Source: Pseudomonas sp. SJZ074
GTDB lineage: Bacteria > Pseudomonadota > Gammaproteobacteria > Pseudomonadales > Pseudomonadaceae
NCBI RefSeq assembly: GCF_007828215.1
Contig: NZ_VIUE01000004.1
Coordinates: 297,341-361,340, forward strand
DNA length: 64,000 bases
Direction: 5' to 3'
Shown: in pieces, positions 35,884-45,300 of the stretch
Numbering within the stretch: the stretch's first letter is position 1
How the letters are laid out: the number at the start of each line of letters is the position of its first letter
The notes under the pieces: model-generated
What the model saw: only the letters and a program-made list of their open reading frames with translations
What the model was told of the DNA's origin: nothing
Database searches by the model: none
Translations under genes and position numbers: made by a program

Positions 35884-35899
35884 TGGCACGGCACCTGCT
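35884..35899 (+). promoter_or_regulatory. Sigma-54 promoter of the Crc-type RNA
   Basis: TTGGCACGGCACCTGCTA (35883-35900) matches the sigma-54 consensus, with GG at 35885-35886 and GC at 35897-35898, exactly 12 bases apart. Predicted start of transcription is near 35910. Confidence 0.85.
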
Positions 35900-35909
35900 A
35901 TCTCTCAGG

Positions 35910-36285
35910 CATAACAAGAATAAAAAAAGCGGCAAACCCAATAAAAACAAGATGAAACGACTCTGACATAACAAAAACAACACGGCAGAGACGCAGCTAA
36001 CAGATTTTTTTGGAGAAGATGTGCTTTTCAGGGTGCTTCCAGGAGCAACCCGCAACCGGGCAGAGAACAATAAAACTACCTTCAGGTAGGCCCCGAATCG
36101 GTTGGATCGCTAGGCGAAAAAGCAGATCAGCGTTCAAAAAAATACGTTTGCTCTTGATCCCGGATGGGGATCGCCAGAAACAGCGGTAAAGGGTCACGGC
36201 TACCAAAAACAACAACAGGCCGCCCCTCAATAATAAAAAAAGAGCACGCGACGACAAAATTAAAGGGGAGCTTCGGCTCCCCTTT
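35910..36285 (+). ncRNA. crcY: CrcY/CrcZ-family small RNA (Hfq/Crc decoy)
   Basis: About 376 bases, low in GC, without a credible gene. It contains at least six A-rich catabolite-activity motifs (near 35911-35928, 35939-35950, 35970-35982, 36065-36075, 36203-36216 and 36228-36241), such as AACAAAAACAACA. It ends in a strong UUCG-loop terminator (36262-36285), starts at a sigma-54 promoter and has a CbrB-like site upstream. CrcZ/CrcY/CrcX RNAs bind Hfq with Crc and relieve carbon catabolite repression; the CbrAB system drives them. P. putida crcY, as I remember, also lies beside mvaB (liuE), so CrcY is the best name. CrcX is an alternative. Confidence 0.85.
36262..36285 (+). terminator. Terminator of the Crc-type RNA
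   Basis: AAAGGGGAGC-TTCG-GCTCCCCTTT: a perfect 10-bp stem with a stable UUCG tetraloop. Confidence 0.9.
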
Positions 36286-36308
36286 GTGCTGTCTGGTGTT
36301 AGGTTTTT

Positions 36309-36398
36309 TGTGGGAGCGGGCTTGCTCGCGAAGGCGGTGGGTCAGTTGACGATTATGTCGACTGTATCACCGCTTTCGCGAGCTAGCCCGCTCCCACA
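36309..36398. repeat. REP pair (BIME)
   Basis: TGTGGGAGCGGGCTTGCTCG at 36309 and an inverted copy ending at 36398, between the RNA gene and the convergent synthetase gene. Confidence 0.9.
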
Positions 36399-36408
36399 GG
36401 ATTTGTGG

Positions 36409-38106
36409 CTAGGCATTTTTATCGCGCAATTCTTCGATGCTGATTTCACGCATGCGGAATTTCTGGATCTTGCCGGTCACCGTCATCGGGAATTCCTCGA
36501 CGAACTTGAAGTGACGTGGCGTCTTGTAGTGGGCAATGCGTGTCTTGCACCAGGCCTGCAATTCCTGTTCGGTCACACTGTGTCCCGGATGGAACTTGAT
36601 CCAGGCGACGATCTCTTCGCCATAGCGCGAACAGGGGATGCCGATCACCTGCACATCGGCCACCGCCGGGTGAGTGAAGAAGAACTCTTCCAACTCACGG
36701 GGGTAAATATTCTCACCTCCTCGGATGATCATGTCCTTGTTGCGTCCGACAATGCAGACGTAACCCTGCTCGTCCATGGTTGCCAGGTCGCCGGTGTGCA
36801 TCCAGCAGTCCCGGTCGATGGCCTCGGCGGTGCCCTCGGGGTTGTTCCAGTAACCGAGCATCACGCTGTAGCCACGGGTGCACAGCTCGCCGATGGTGCC
36901 ACGGGGGACCATGTCGCCGGCCTCATCGACAATTTTGCTTTCCAGTTGCGGCTGGGTACGGCCGACGGTGGTGACGCGCAACTCCAACTCATCTGAAGGA
37001 CCGGTCTGCAGCGACACCGGACTGGTCTCCGTCATGCCATAGGCAATCTGCACCTCGCTCATGTGCATTTCGTTGATCACCCGCCGCATCACTTCGATCG
37101 GGCAAGTGGAGCCGGCCATGATGCCGGTTCGCAGGCTGGACAGGTCGAAGTCGTGCCGCTGCGGTTGATCCAGCATGGCGATGAACATGGTTGGTACGCC
37201 GTACAGTGCAGTGGCTTTTTCCTCAGCCACGGCGCGCAGGGTCAACAAGGGGTCAAAAGCGTCGTTGGGGTAGATCATGGTACTGCCGTGGGTCATGCAT
37301 CCCAGGTTCCCCATGACCATGCCGAAGCAATGGTAGAGCGGCACCGGGATCACCAGCCGGTCATTGGCGCTGAGCCCGAGGCTTTCGCCCACCATGTAAC
37401 CGTTGTTGAGAATGTTGCGGTGGCTGAGGGTCGCACCTTTGGGAAATCCCGTGGTGCCTGAAGTGTATTGGATGTTCACCGGCTGCTCGACCTGCAGGCT
37501 GGCCCCGCGTTCGGCCAGCTCTTCAGGCGAAATCGCCGGGCCCAGGTCCGCCAATTGCGACCAGGGTAGAAACCCTGACGGTGGCTGGGGATCGAGACTG
37601 ATCACGCCCCGCAGGTCGGGCAAGCGTTCGCAGTTCAGCTGGCCGATCGGCTGCTGCGCCAGCTCCGGCACGAGGGTTTGCACCATGGCGTGATAGTCCG
37701 AGGTCTTGAACGCCCCAGCGCACACCAACCACTGACACCCGGACTGCTTGAGCACATATTCCAGCTCGGAGCTGCGGTAGGCCGGGTTGATGTTGACCAG
37801 GATCACGCCGATCTTCGCGCTGGCGAACTGGCTGATGCACCACTGGGCGCAATTGGGGGCCCACACGCCGAGACGGTCACCGGTTTTCAGGCCCAACGCC
37901 AGTAAGGCCCGGGCGTGCAGATCGACCGCTTCAGCCAGTAGCCGCCAGGTATAGCGCAGCGCTTGATGGCGAACCACCAACGCCTCGTTATCGGGGTAAC
38001 GGGCCACCGTCTGGTCGAAAGCCTGGCCGATGGTCTGCGTCAACAAGACCTTGGCCTGGGAGCCGAGGGTGTAGCTGAGCTGCGAATGCGAACCGGGTTG
38101 ATCCAT
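36409..38106 (-). CDS. AMP-forming acyl-CoA synthetase (fatty-acid CoA ligase type)
   Basis: A 565-aa adenylate-forming enzyme. Motif A3 is [21 protein letters not shown]5 is [11 protein letters not shown]7 is [20 protein letters not shown], and the C-terminal catalytic lysine lies in [13 protein letters not shown]. It activates a carboxylic acid to its CoA thioester via an acyl-adenylate. Between liuE and liuA, divergent from liuA, it probably activates isovalerate, methyl-branched or medium-chain acids that feed the Liu pathway. Start at MDQPGSHSQ with GAGGGGG upstream. The two LiuR-type palindromes in the shared 290-base region may control it as well as liuA. Confidence 0.92.
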   Translation of the reverse strand: MDQPGSHSQLSYTLGSQAKVLLTQTIGQAFDQTVARYPDNEALVVRHQALRYTWRLLAEAVDLHARALLALGLKTGDRLGVWAPNCAQWCISQFASAKIGVILVNINPAYRSSELEYVLKQSGCQWLVCAGAFKTSDYHAMVQTLVPELAQQPIGQLNCERLPDLRGVISLDPQPPSGFLPWSQLADLGPAISPEELAERGASLQVEQPVNIQYTSGTTGFPKGATLSHRNILNNGYMVGESLGLSANDRLVIPVPLYHCFGMVMGNLGCMTHGSTMIYPNDAFDPLLTLRAVAEEKATALYGVPTMFIAMLDQPQRHDFDLSSLRTGIMAGSTCPIEVMRRVINEMHMSEVQIAYGMTETSPVSLQTGPSDELELRVTTVGRTQPQLESKIVDEAGDMVPRGTIGELCTRGYSVMLGYWNNPEGTAEAIDRDCWMHTGDLATMDEQGYVCIVGRNKDMIIRGGENIYPRELEEFFFTHPAVADVQVIGIPCSRYGEEIVAWIKFHPGHSVTEQELQAWCKTRIAHYKTPRHFKFVEEFPMTVTGKIQKFRMREISIEELRDKNA

Positions 38107-38165
38107 GACGCCCCCTCTTGTCTTTATTAGTGGGTTGCTACGCTTGAACCTGTGAAACAAAGCCC

Positions 38166-38257
38166 TGTGGAAGCCGAGCATGCTCGCGATGAAGGCGCCT
38201 CGGTTCACTGCCGGGAGATGGCGTTATCGTTCATTGCGAGCAAGCTCGGCTCCCACA
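38166..38257. repeat. REP pair (diverged BIME)
   Basis: TGTGGAAGCCGAGCATGCTC at 38166 and an inverted relative ending at 38257, in the divergent region between the synthetase and liuA. Confidence 0.75.
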
Positions 38258-38281
38258 GGGTCGCATCTACTCTGGACCAAG

Positions 38282-38297
38282 TTGACGTTAACGTAAA
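38282..38297. promoter_or_regulatory. LiuR-type operator 1 upstream of liuA
   Basis: TTGACGTTAACGTAAA, 99 bases before the liuA start; same core as the palindrome before liuR. Confidence 0.75.
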
Positions 38298-38324
38298 GGT
38301 GATTGACAGCCATTTATTGCACGC

Positions 38325-38338
38325 TTACGTTAACGTAA
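38325..38338. promoter_or_regulatory. LiuR-type operator 2 upstream of liuA
   Basis: Perfect palindrome TTACGTTAACGTAA, 43 bases centre-to-centre from operator 1 (about four helical turns), so two LiuR dimers could bind the same DNA face. Confidence 0.75.
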
Positions 38339-38395
38339 AGGTGAGAGCGCTACCCCGCCCCTCTCCACACCCGATAAAAAAGCCAAAGGTGTCCC

Positions 38396-39559
38396 ATGAG
38401 CTACCCATCCCTGAATTTTGCCCTCGGTGAAACCATCGACATGTTGCGCGACCAGGTGCAAGCCTTCGTCAAGGCCGAGTTGGCGCCACGGGCGGCGCAG
38501 ATCGACGTCGACAATCTGTTCCCCGCCGACATGTGGCGCAAATTCGGCGACATGGGCCTGCTGGGCATCACGGTACCAGAAGCATATGGCGGCGCCGGCC
38601 TGGGCTACCTGGCACACGTGGTGGCGATGGAGGAAATCAGCCGCGGTTCGGCCTCGGTCGCCCTCTCCTATGGCGCCCATTCCAACCTCTGCGTCAACCA
38701 GATCAACCGCAACGGCAACCACGAGCAGAAATCCAAATACCTGCCGAAGCTGATCAGCGGCGAACATATCGGCGCCCTCGCCATGAGCGAGCCGAACGCC
38801 GGTTCCGACGTGGTCTCCATGAAGCTGCGGGCCGACAAGCGCGGCGACCGTTACGTGCTCAACGGCAACAAGACCTGGATCACCAACGGCCCCGACGCCA
38901 ATACCTACGTGATCTACGCCAAGACCGACCTGGAAAAAGGTCCCCACGGCATCACCGCCTTTATCGTCGAGCGCGACTGGAAAGGCTTCAGCCGCAGCAA
39001 CAAGTTCGACAAGCTCGGCATGCGCGGCTCCAACACCTGCGAATTGTTCTTCGACGACGTCGAAGTGCCGGAAGAGAACATCCTCGGTGTGCTCAACGGC
39101 GGCGTCAGGGTGTTGATGAGTGGCCTGGACTACGAACGTGTGGTGTTGTCCGGCGGTCCCACCGGGATCATGCAAGCGTGCATGGACCTGATCGTGCCCT
39201 ACATCCACGACCGCAAGCAGTTCGGCCAGAGCATCGGCGAATTCCAGCTGATCCAGGGCAAGGTGGCCGACATGTACACCCAGCTCAATGCCAGCCGCGC
39301 CTACCTGTATGCGGTGGCCCAGGCCTGCGAGCGCGGCGAAACCGCCCGCAAGGACGCCGCCGGGGTGATTCTCTACACCGCCGAGCGCGCCACGCAGATG
39401 GCCCTCGATGCCATCCAGATCCTGGGCGGCAATGGTTACATCAATGAGTTTCCGGCCGGGCGGCTGCTACGTGACGCCAAGTTGTACGAAATTGGTGCTG
39501 GCACCAGTGAGATCCGTCGGATGCTGATCGGGCGCGAACTGTTCAACGAGACGAAATGA
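38396..39559 (+). CDS. liuA: Isovaleryl-CoA dehydrogenase
   Basis: A 387-aa acyl-CoA dehydrogenase oxidising isovaleryl-CoA to 3-methylcrotonyl-Co[18 protein letters not shown] and [20 protein letters not shown] are FAD/substrate motifs. [20 protein letters not shown] includes the Glu position characteristic of isovaleryl-CoA dehydrogenases (catalytic base in TM-equivalent helix G rather than near the C-terminus). First gene of liuABCD; two LiuR palindromes lie upstream. Electrons pass to ETF. Confidence 0.95.
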   Translation: MSYPSLNFALGETIDMLRDQVQAFVKAELAPRAAQIDVDNLFPADMWRKFGDMGLLGITVPEAYGGAGLGYLAHVVAMEEISRGSASVALSYGAHSNLCVNQINRNGNHEQKSKYLPKLISGEHIGALAMSEPNAGSDVVSMKLRADKRGDRYVLNGNKTWITNGPDANTYVIYAKTDLEKGPHGITAFIVERDWKGFSRSNKFDKLGMRGSNTCELFFDDVEVPEENILGVLNGGVRVLMSGLDYERVVLSGGPTGIMQACMDLIVPYIHDRKQFGQSIGEFQLIQGKVADMYTQLNASRAYLYAVAQACERGETARKDAAGVILYTAERATQMALDAIQILGGNGYINEFPAGRLLRDAKLYEIGAGTSEIRRMLIGRELFNETK

Positions 39560-39563
39560 ATGT

Positions 39564-39635
39564 CGTTAGCGGCAAGCTTCAAGCGGCAAGAGCGCCGCGC
39601 TTTTACTTGTCGCTTGTAGCTTGAAGCTCAAAGCT
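39564..39635. repeat. Imperfect GCTTGAAGCT-type inverted repeat between liuA and liuB
   Basis: AGCGGCAAGCTTCAAGCGGC near the left and TAGCTTGAAGCTCAAAGCTG near the right are partial inverted copies, a second short repeat family distinct from REP. It fills most of the 90-base gap inside the operon. Confidence 0.6.
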
Positions 39636-39649
39636 GCTACGGAGTAGCC

Positions 39650-41254
39650 ATGATTCTGCACACTCAGCTCAACCCACGCTCGCCGGAGTTCATCGCCAAC
39701 CGCGACGCCATGCTCGAACAGGTCGAGGCCTTGCGCACCCTGCTCGCGCAAGTCCGACAGGGCGGTGGTCCCAAGGCCCAGGAGCGCCATACTTCCCGGG
39801 GCAAGTTACTGCCGCGGGAGCGCATCAACCGGTTGCTGGACCCCGGTTCACCCTTTCTGGAGATCAGCCCGCTAGCGGCCTACGAGGTTTATGGCGAAGA
39901 CGTTCCCGCCGCAGGAGTGATCGCTGGCATCGGTCGTGTGGAAGGCGTCGAATGCATGATTGTCGCCAACGACGCGACGGTCAAAGGGGGCTCCTATTAC
40001 CCGCTGACCGTGAAGAAACACCTGCGCGCCCAGACCATCGCCCAGCAGAATCGCCTGCCCTGCATTTACCTGGTGGATTCCGGCGGCGCCAACCTGCCGC
40101 GCCAGGACGAGGTGTTTCCGGACCGGGAGCACTTCGGCCGGATCTTCTTCAACCAAGCCAACATGAGCGCTCAGGGCATCCCGCAACTGGCGGTGGTCAT
40201 GGGTTCGTGCACGGCCGGGGGAGCTTACGTTCCAGCGATGGCCGATGAAGCGATCATGGTCCGCGAACAGGCAACCATCTTCCTCGCCGGCCCACCGCTG
40301 GTCAAAGCCGCCACGGGCGAAGTGGTCAGCGCCGAGGACCTGGGCGGTGCCGATGTGCATTGCAAGATTTCCGGCGTGGCCGACCATTACGCCGACAACG
40401 ACGAACATGCCCTCGCCCTGGCCCGCCGCAGCATCGCCACCCTCAACTGGCGCAAGCTCGGTGAGGTGCAGACACGCACACCCATCGCCCCGCTGTATGC
40501 GAGCGACGAGTTGTACGGGGTGGTACCGGCCGATGCCAAGCAGCCTTTCGACGTACGGGAGGTGATCGCGCGCCTGGTGGACGGTTCGGTGTTCGATGAA
40601 TTCAAGGCATTGTTCGGCACCACACTGGTGTGCGGCTTTGCCCATCTGCACGGCTACCCCGTCGCGATCCTGGCAAACAACGGCATCCTGTTCGCCGAAG
40701 CCGCGCAAAAGGGCGCGCACTTCATCGAACTGGCCTGCCAGCGCGGTATCCCGTTGCTGTTCCTGCAAAACATCACCGGCTTCATGGTCGGACAGAAATA
40801 CGAAGCCGGCGGCATCGCCAAGCACGGCGCGAAACTGGTCACCGCGGTGGCCTGCGCCCGGGTGCCGAAATTCACGGTGATCATTGGCGGCAGTTTCGGC
40901 GCAGGTAACTACGGCATGTGTGGACGGGCCTACGACCCACGTTTCCTGTGGATGTGGCCGAATGCGCGGATTGGCGTAATGGGCGCCGAGCAGGCCGCCG
41001 GTGTGCTGGTGCAGGTCAAGCGCGAACAGGCTGAACGCAGCGGTCATCCGTTCAGCGCCGCCCAGGAAACCGAGATCAAGCAACCGATCCTCGATCAGTA
41101 CGAAGAACAGGGCCACCCCTACTATTCCAGCGCCAGGCTGTGGGACGACGGCGTCATCGATCCGGCCCAGACCCGCGACATAGTGGGCCTGGCCTTGTCC
41201 GCGTCACTGAACGCACCTATTGAACCGAGCCGCTTCGGCGTGTTCCGGATGTAA
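39650..41254 (+). CDS. liuB: Methylcrotonyl-CoA carboxylase, carboxyltransferase (beta) subunit
   Basis: A 534-aa biotin-dependent carboxyltransferase. It contains [22 protein letters not shown] [20 protein letters not shown], the N-domain oxyanion region [20 protein letters not shown], and the C-domain [18 protein letters not shown] and [20 protein letters not shown] loops. It moves carboxyl from biotin on LiuD to 3-methylcrotonyl-CoA, giving 3-methylglutaconyl-CoA. It sits between liuA and liuC, as in P. aeruginosa. Confidence 0.95.
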   Translation: MILHTQLNPRSPEFIANRDAMLEQVEALRTLLAQVRQGGGPKAQERHTSRGKLLPRERINRLLDPGSPFLEISPLAAYEVYGEDVPAAGVIAGIGRVEGVECMIVANDATVKGGSYYPLTVKKHLRAQTIAQQNRLPCIYLVDSGGANLPRQDEVFPDREHFGRIFFNQANMSAQGIPQLAVVMGSCTAGGAYVPAMADEAIMVREQATIFLAGPPLVKAATGEVVSAEDLGGADVHCKISGVADHYADNDEHALALARRSIATLNWRKLGEVQTRTPIAPLYASDELYGVVPADAKQPFDVREVIARLVDGSVFDEFKALFGTTLVCGFAHLHGYPVAILANNGILFAEAAQKGAHFIELACQRGIPLLFLQNITGFMVGQKYEAGGIAKHGAKLVTAVACARVPKFTVIIGGSFGAGNYGMCGRAYDPRFLWMWPNARIGVMGAEQAAGVLVQVKREQAERSGHPFSAAQETEIKQPILDQYEEQGHPYYSSARLWDDGVIDPAQTRDIVGLALSASLNAPIEPSRFGVFRM

Positions 41255-41267
41255 CCGGGGAATGCCC

Positions 41268-42101
41268 ATGGACCACTTCAACACCCTCGAACTGCTGACC
41301 GACCCGCGCGGCGTTGCCACCCTGTGGTTGAGCCGCGAGTCGAAAAACAATGCGTTCAACGCCGAAATGATTCGCGAGCTGATTCTCGCGCTGGACCAGG
41401 TCAGCAGCGATCAAAGCGTGCGCTTCCTGCTGATCCGCGGCCGTGGCAAACACTTCAGCGCCGGCGCCGACCTGGCCTGGATGCAACAGTCGGCCGAGCT
41501 CGACTACCACACCAACCTTGATGACGCCCGGGAACTGGCGGAACTGATGTACAACCTCGCCAAGCTGAAAATCCCGACGCTGGCTGTCGTCCAAGGCGCG
41601 GCGTTTGGCGGCGCGCTGGGGTTGATCAGTGCCTGCGACATGGCCATTGGTGCCGATGACGCGCAGTTTTGCCTGTCGGAAGTGCGCATCGGCCTAGCGC
41701 CGGCGGTGATCAGCCCGTTCGTGGTGCAGGCCATTGGCGAACGGGCCGCTCGGCGTTACGCCCTCACCGCTGAACGTTTCGGCGGACAACGTGCGAAAGA
41801 GATCGGTTTGCTGTCGGAAAGTTACCCGCCCGAGACGCTGAACGATCAGGTCGAACAATGGATCGATAACCTGTTGCTCAACAGCCCGGCGGCCATGCGT
41901 GCCAGCAAAGAGCTGCTGCGCGAAGTCGGCAACGGCGCCCTGACCCCGGCGCTGCGACGCTACACCGAGAATGCCATCGCCCGCATCCGCGTCAGCCCGG
42001 AGGGGCAGGAAGGCCTGCGGGCCTTTCTGCAGAAACGGCCGCCGAACTGGCAGGCCGGATCGAAACCTGCCCCATCCAAACATGAGGAGCCCCGTCGATG
42101 A
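41268..42101 (+). CDS. liuC: 3-Methylglutaconyl-CoA hydratase
   Basis: A 277-aa crotonase-fold enzyme hydrating 3-methylglutaconyl-CoA to HMG-CoA. The CoA/oxyanion motifs are GKHFSAGADLAWMQ and VQGAAFGGALGLISACDMAI. SEVRIGLAPAVISPFV follows. The start MDHFNTLEL has GGGGA at suitable distance; an ATG two codons upstream is too close to it. Its end overlaps the start of liuD (ATGA), so the two are translationally coupled. Confidence 0.93.
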   Translation: MDHFNTLELLTDPRGVATLWLSRESKNNAFNAEMIRELILALDQVSSDQSVRFLLIRGRGKHFSAGADLAWMQQSAELDYHTNLDDARELAELMYNLAKLKIPTLAVVQGAAFGGALGLISACDMAIGADDAQFCLSEVRIGLAPAVISPFVVQAIGERAARRYALTAERFGGQRAKEIGLLSESYPPETLNDQVEQWIDNLLLNSPAAMRASKELLREVGNGALTPALRRYTENAIARIRVSPEGQEGLRAFLQKRPPNWQAGSKPAPSKHEEPRR

Positions 42102-44047
42102 GCGCCCCTGTTCTCACCACCGTGCTGGTGGCCAATCGCGGTGAAATCGCCTGCCGCGTGATGCGTACCGCCAAGGCCATGGGCCTGACCACGGTGGCGG
42201 TGCACAGCGCCACCGACCGCGACGCCCGCCATAGCCGTGAAGCCGACATCCGGGTCGACCTGGGCGGCAGCAAAGCGGCCGACAGCTACCTGCAAATCGA
42301 CAAGCTGATCGCTGCCGCCCAGGCCAGTGGTGCCCAGGCCATTCATCCCGGCTACGGTTTTCTTTCGGAGAATGCCGGGTTCGCCCGGGCCATCGAAAAC
42401 GCCGGACTGATTTTCCTCGGCCCGCCCGCCTCGGCCATTGATGCCATGGGCAGCAAATCCGCGGCCAAGGCCCTGATGGAAACCGCCGGCGTGCCTCTTG
42501 TACCCGGTTACCATGGCGAAGCCCAGGATCTGGAGACATTCCGTGCCGCCGCCGAGCGCATCGGTTACCCGGTGCTGCTCAAGGCCACCGCCGGGGGTGG
42601 CGGCAAGGGCATGAAAGTCGTCGAAGACGTCAGCCAACTGGCCGAAGCCCTCGCCTCGGCGCAGCGTGAGGCACAATCGTCGTTCGGCGACTCGCGGATG
42701 CTGGTTGAGAAATACCTGCTCAAACCACGTCACGTTGAGATTCAGGTGTTCGCCGACCTGCACGGAAACTGCTTGTACCTCAACGAACGCGATTGTTCGA
42801 TTCAGCGCCGTCACCAGAAAGTCGTTGAAGAGGCTCCCGCCCCAGGCCTGACTGCGGAACTGCGCCGGGCAATGGGCGAGGCCGCTGTGCGCGCGGCCCA
42901 GGCGATTGGCTACGTCGGCGCCGGCACGGTGGAGTTCCTGCTGGATTCGCGGGGCGAATTTTTCTTCATGGAAATGAACACCCGGTTGCAGGTCGAGCAC
43001 CCGGTCACCGAAGCGATCACCGGATTGGACCTGGTGGCGTGGCAGATTCGCGTTGCCCAAGGCGAGCCGCTGCCGATCACCCAGGAACAAGTCCCACTGC
43101 GGGGCCACGCCATTGAAGTTCGGCTGTATGCCGAGGACCCGGCCAACGACTTCCTGCCGGCCACCGGGCGCCTGGCGCTGTACCGCGAATCGTCCGAAGG
43201 ACCGGGACGACGGGTCGACAGCGGCGTCGAGGAAGGCGATGAGATCTCGCCCTTCTACGACCCGATGCTCGGCAAGCTGATTGCCTGGGGCGAGGACCGA
43301 GAACAGGCGCGGTTGCGGCTGTTGAGCATGCTCGACGAGTTTGCCATCGGTGGGTTGAAGACCAACATCGGCTTCCTGCGTCGCATCATCGCCCACCCGG
43401 CCTTCGCCGCAGCGGAGCTGGACACCGGATTTATCCCACGTTACCAAGCGCAATTGCTGCCAGAACCTGGTGAACTGGATGACAACTTCTGGTCCGCAGC
43501 CGCCCAGGGCTTCGCTTTGGGTCTGCCGCCGCGGGTACGCCCCGACGACGCTGCTTCCCCGTGGTCCGCGACCTCCGGCCTGCGCTTGGGACTGCCAAGG
43601 GAAACCACGTTGCATTTGAGCTGCGAAGGCCAGGATCGAGCGATAACACTGGACGTCCAGGCCGCAGCCGCCGAACTTCGCGGCGAGCACCTGGTGATCG
43701 GACACAACGGCCTGCGTCGCAGCCACCGGGCCATTCGCCAGGGCGACAGCCTGTATCTGCAATGGCAGGGCGAACTGCATCGCGTCGAGGCATACGACCC
43801 GCTGGCCGCCGCCGAAGCCAGCCACAGCCATCAGGGCGGCCTGACCGCGCCCATGAACGGCAGCATCGTGCGAGTGCTGGTGAGCCCCGGCCAGACGGTA
43901 GAGGCTGGGACACAACTGGTGGTTCTGGAGGCAATGAAAATGGAGCACAGTATTCGTGCGCCCAAGACCGGTGTGATCAAGGCGCTGTATTGCCAGGAAG
44001 GGGAAATGGTCAGCGAGGGCTGCGCACTGGTGGCATTCGAAGAATAG
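42098..44047 (+). CDS. liuD: Methylcrotonyl-CoA carboxylase, biotin carboxylase/carrier (alpha) subunit
   Basis: A 649-aa protein. The biotin carboxylase domain spans about residues 1-450: VLVANRGEIACRVMRTAKAM at the start, the ATP-grasp glycine loop KATAGGGGKGM, and EMNTRLQVEHPVTEAITG with catalytic Glu/Arg. A BT linker domain follows, then the C-terminal biotinyl domain with the EAMKM motif, biotinylated Lys614. It carboxylates biotin with ATP and bicarbonate for LiuB. It is the last liu gene and is convergent with the repressor. Confidence 0.95.
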   Translation: MSAPVLTTVLVANRGEIACRVMRTAKAMGLTTVAVHSATDRDARHSREADIRVDLGGSKAADSYLQIDKLIAAAQASGAQAIHPGYGFLSENAGFARAIENAGLIFLGPPASAIDAMGSKSAAKALMETAGVPLVPGYHGEAQDLETFRAAAERIGYPVLLKATAGGGGKGMKVVEDVSQLAEALASAQREAQSSFGDSRMLVEKYLLKPRHVEIQVFADLHGNCLYLNERDCSIQRRHQKVVEEAPAPGLTAELRRAMGEAAVRAAQAIGYVGAGTVEFLLDSRGEFFFMEMNTRLQVEHPVTEAITGLDLVAWQIRVAQGEPLPITQEQVPLRGHAIEVRLYAEDPANDFLPATGRLALYRESSEGPGRRVDSGVEEGDEISPFYDPMLGKLIAWGEDREQARLRLLSMLDEFAIGGLKTNIGFLRRIIAHPAFAAAELDTGFIPRYQAQLLPEPGELDDNFWSAAAQGFALGLPPRVRPDDAASPWSATSGLRLGLPRETTLHLSCEGQDRAITLDVQAAAAELRGEHLVIGHNGLRRSHRAIRQGDSLYLQWQGELHRVEAYDPLAAAEASHSHQGGLTAPMNGSIVRVLVSPGQTVEAGTQLVVLEAMKMEHSIRAPKTGVIKALYCQEGEMVSEGCALVAFEE

Positions 44048-44075
44048 GCATCGGCCCGTCCAAGGGCCGATCCGG

Positions 44076-44723
44076 TCAGAACCTGATGGTGGCCTGTACC
44101 ACCACACCGATGATGCGGCATTGCTCGGTGTACAAGGTTTTCGGGTAAGTCGGATTGAGCGGAACCAGGTACTGCTGCCCGCTCTCTTCGATCAATTTGC
44201 GAAAGGTCGCGTCGCTGCTGCCCGGCAACTGGGCGACCACCAGCTTGCCGGGCACCGCCTCGATAGCCGGGTCCACCAGGATCGACATGCCTTCGGGAAT
44301 GCTCAGCCCGGTCGGCGCGGTCATCGCGTCGCCCATCACCACCAGCCAGAACGCATCGCCTTGAGCGTGGTAATCCGTCAACTCATAACGCGCCTGGCTG
44401 TAGTGCTCAGGATCGACTTCGCGGATCTCGCCGACGTCGTGCCAGTCACTCACCGGGTAACGGAAGTACGGGTTGTACTTCTGCGCCAGGGTCATGCCCT
44501 CTTCGGTCGACGTATCCGGCTCGCGGATCACCATCGCCACTTCGAGGAACTCCATCCCCAATTCCTGCAGGACCCGGTTCATGTCTTCGACACTGGGCTG
44601 CCGGCGCTTGGTCAGCCAATGGCCGACGCCGCCCTGTGACATTCCCAGACGTTCTGCGAGCACCACTTGCGTGACGCGCAGCTCCTTCATTTTGGCCTTG
44701 ACCAACTCTATCCATTTATCCAT
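44076..44723 (-). CDS. XRE/S24-fold repressor with Ser-to-Ala change at the protease site
   Basis: A 215-aa CI/LexA-like regulator. The N-terminal HTH (about 10-60) contains VTQVVLAERLGMSQGGVGHW. The C-terminal S24 fold follows (about 120-212). In self-cleaving members the nucleophile sits in GDSM; here the sequence is GDAM, with Ala133 encoded by GCG. The general-base lysine region (ATFRKLIEE, Lys176) remains. Without Ser it should not autocleave in response to RecA, so it may be a ligand- or protein-regulated repressor. It is divergent from the DUF6124-like gene, its likely target along with itself. No prophage lies beside it. Confidence 0.85.
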   Translation of the reverse strand: MDKWIELVKAKMKELRVTQVVLAERLGMSQGGVGHWLTKRRQPSVEDMNRVLQELGMEFLEVAMVIREPDTSTEEGMTLAQKYNPYFRYPVSDWHDVGEIREVDPEHYSQARYELTDYHAQGDAFWLVVMGDAMTAPTGLSIPEGMSILVDPAIEAVPGKLVVAQLPGSSDATFRKLIEESGQQYLVPLNPTYPKTLYTEQCRIIGVVVQATIRF

Positions 44724-44851
44724 GAGCGGCACGATACGTGGATGACTCCGACCATCAAAACACATATTGTAGTATTTAAATTGTCGTCACAATTACGATG
44801 CGTACTATTCTGGATCGAGGATTTCAGCCCACTACGGAGAACCTCGACACC

Positions 44852-45190
44852 ATGGATACCTTCAACAAAGACGAGCCCGGCCGCCCTTTCACCCCCCCGT
44901 TCCCCTCGCTCCAGGATTGCCCGGCGGCCCAACGGGCCCTTGACTATTACTTGAAACCAGGTATTTCAGATGAACAGGAACACCGCTTTTTCGACGTAAA
45001 CCGCAATATCAATGGCGAGGAAGCCCTTGTCCATGCGTGCGACCTGCTGCGCTGCGCGGCAGCGACCGCCCACGAGTCCGCCAACCGGCTGCAGGGTTCG
45101 AACCGCGACCTGGCATTCTCGGTGGTGCACATGATTGATCTGGCCAAGGTCATGCTGGACCGCTCCCTGGACGGCTATCCGGCTCGATAA
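44852..45190 (+). CDS. DUF6124 (formerly DUF3077-like) family protein
   Basis: A 112-aa cytoplasmic protein. The C-terminal half (about 40-110) fits a Pseudomonas-restricted family I remember as DUF6124/DUF3077: an FDVNRNINGEEALVHACDLL segment, a helix rich in Ala (CAAATAHESAN) and a last helix with HMIDLAKVMLDRSLDG. Function is unknown; relatives are often many per genome. Start at MDTFNKDEP is chosen; an ATG 18 codons upstream overlaps the promoter region. Divergent from the S24-fold repressor. Confidence 0.75.
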   Translation: MDTFNKDEPGRPFTPPFPSLQDCPAAQRALDYYLKPGISDEQEHRFFDVNRNINGEEALVHACDLLRCAAATAHESANRLQGSNRDLAFSVVHMIDLAKVMLDRSLDGYPAR

Positions 45191-45266
45191 GCAGCGTAGT
45201 CAACGAGAACGGCACCGCGGATGCAGATGTCAGGAAATATTTTTCCAATACGGGCAATAAAAACAT

Positions 45267-45298
45267 TTGACTTGCAAATGATAATAATTATTATTGCA
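45267..45298 (+). promoter_or_regulatory. Fur box overlapping the PrrF-type promoter
   Basis: TGCAAATGATAATAATTATT and the following ATTGCA (45273-45298) form a near-perfect palindrome made of GATAAT-type Fur hexamers. It covers the spacer and -10 (TATTAT, 45289-45294) of a promoter with -35 TTGACT (45267-45272). Confidence 0.88.
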
Positions 45299-45300
45299 TC

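Noticed and set aside
35876..36257. Short minus-strand frames rich in Leu/Phe (64 and 86 codons)
   Set aside because: They are the complement of the A-rich Crc-type RNA; the phenylalanine/leucine runs come from its A-tracts.
41960..44107. Minus-strand open frame of 715 codons
   Set aside because: Lies antisense to liuD (and the end of liuC); composition rich in Gln/His/Arg/Gly typical of antisense frames in GC-rich genes.
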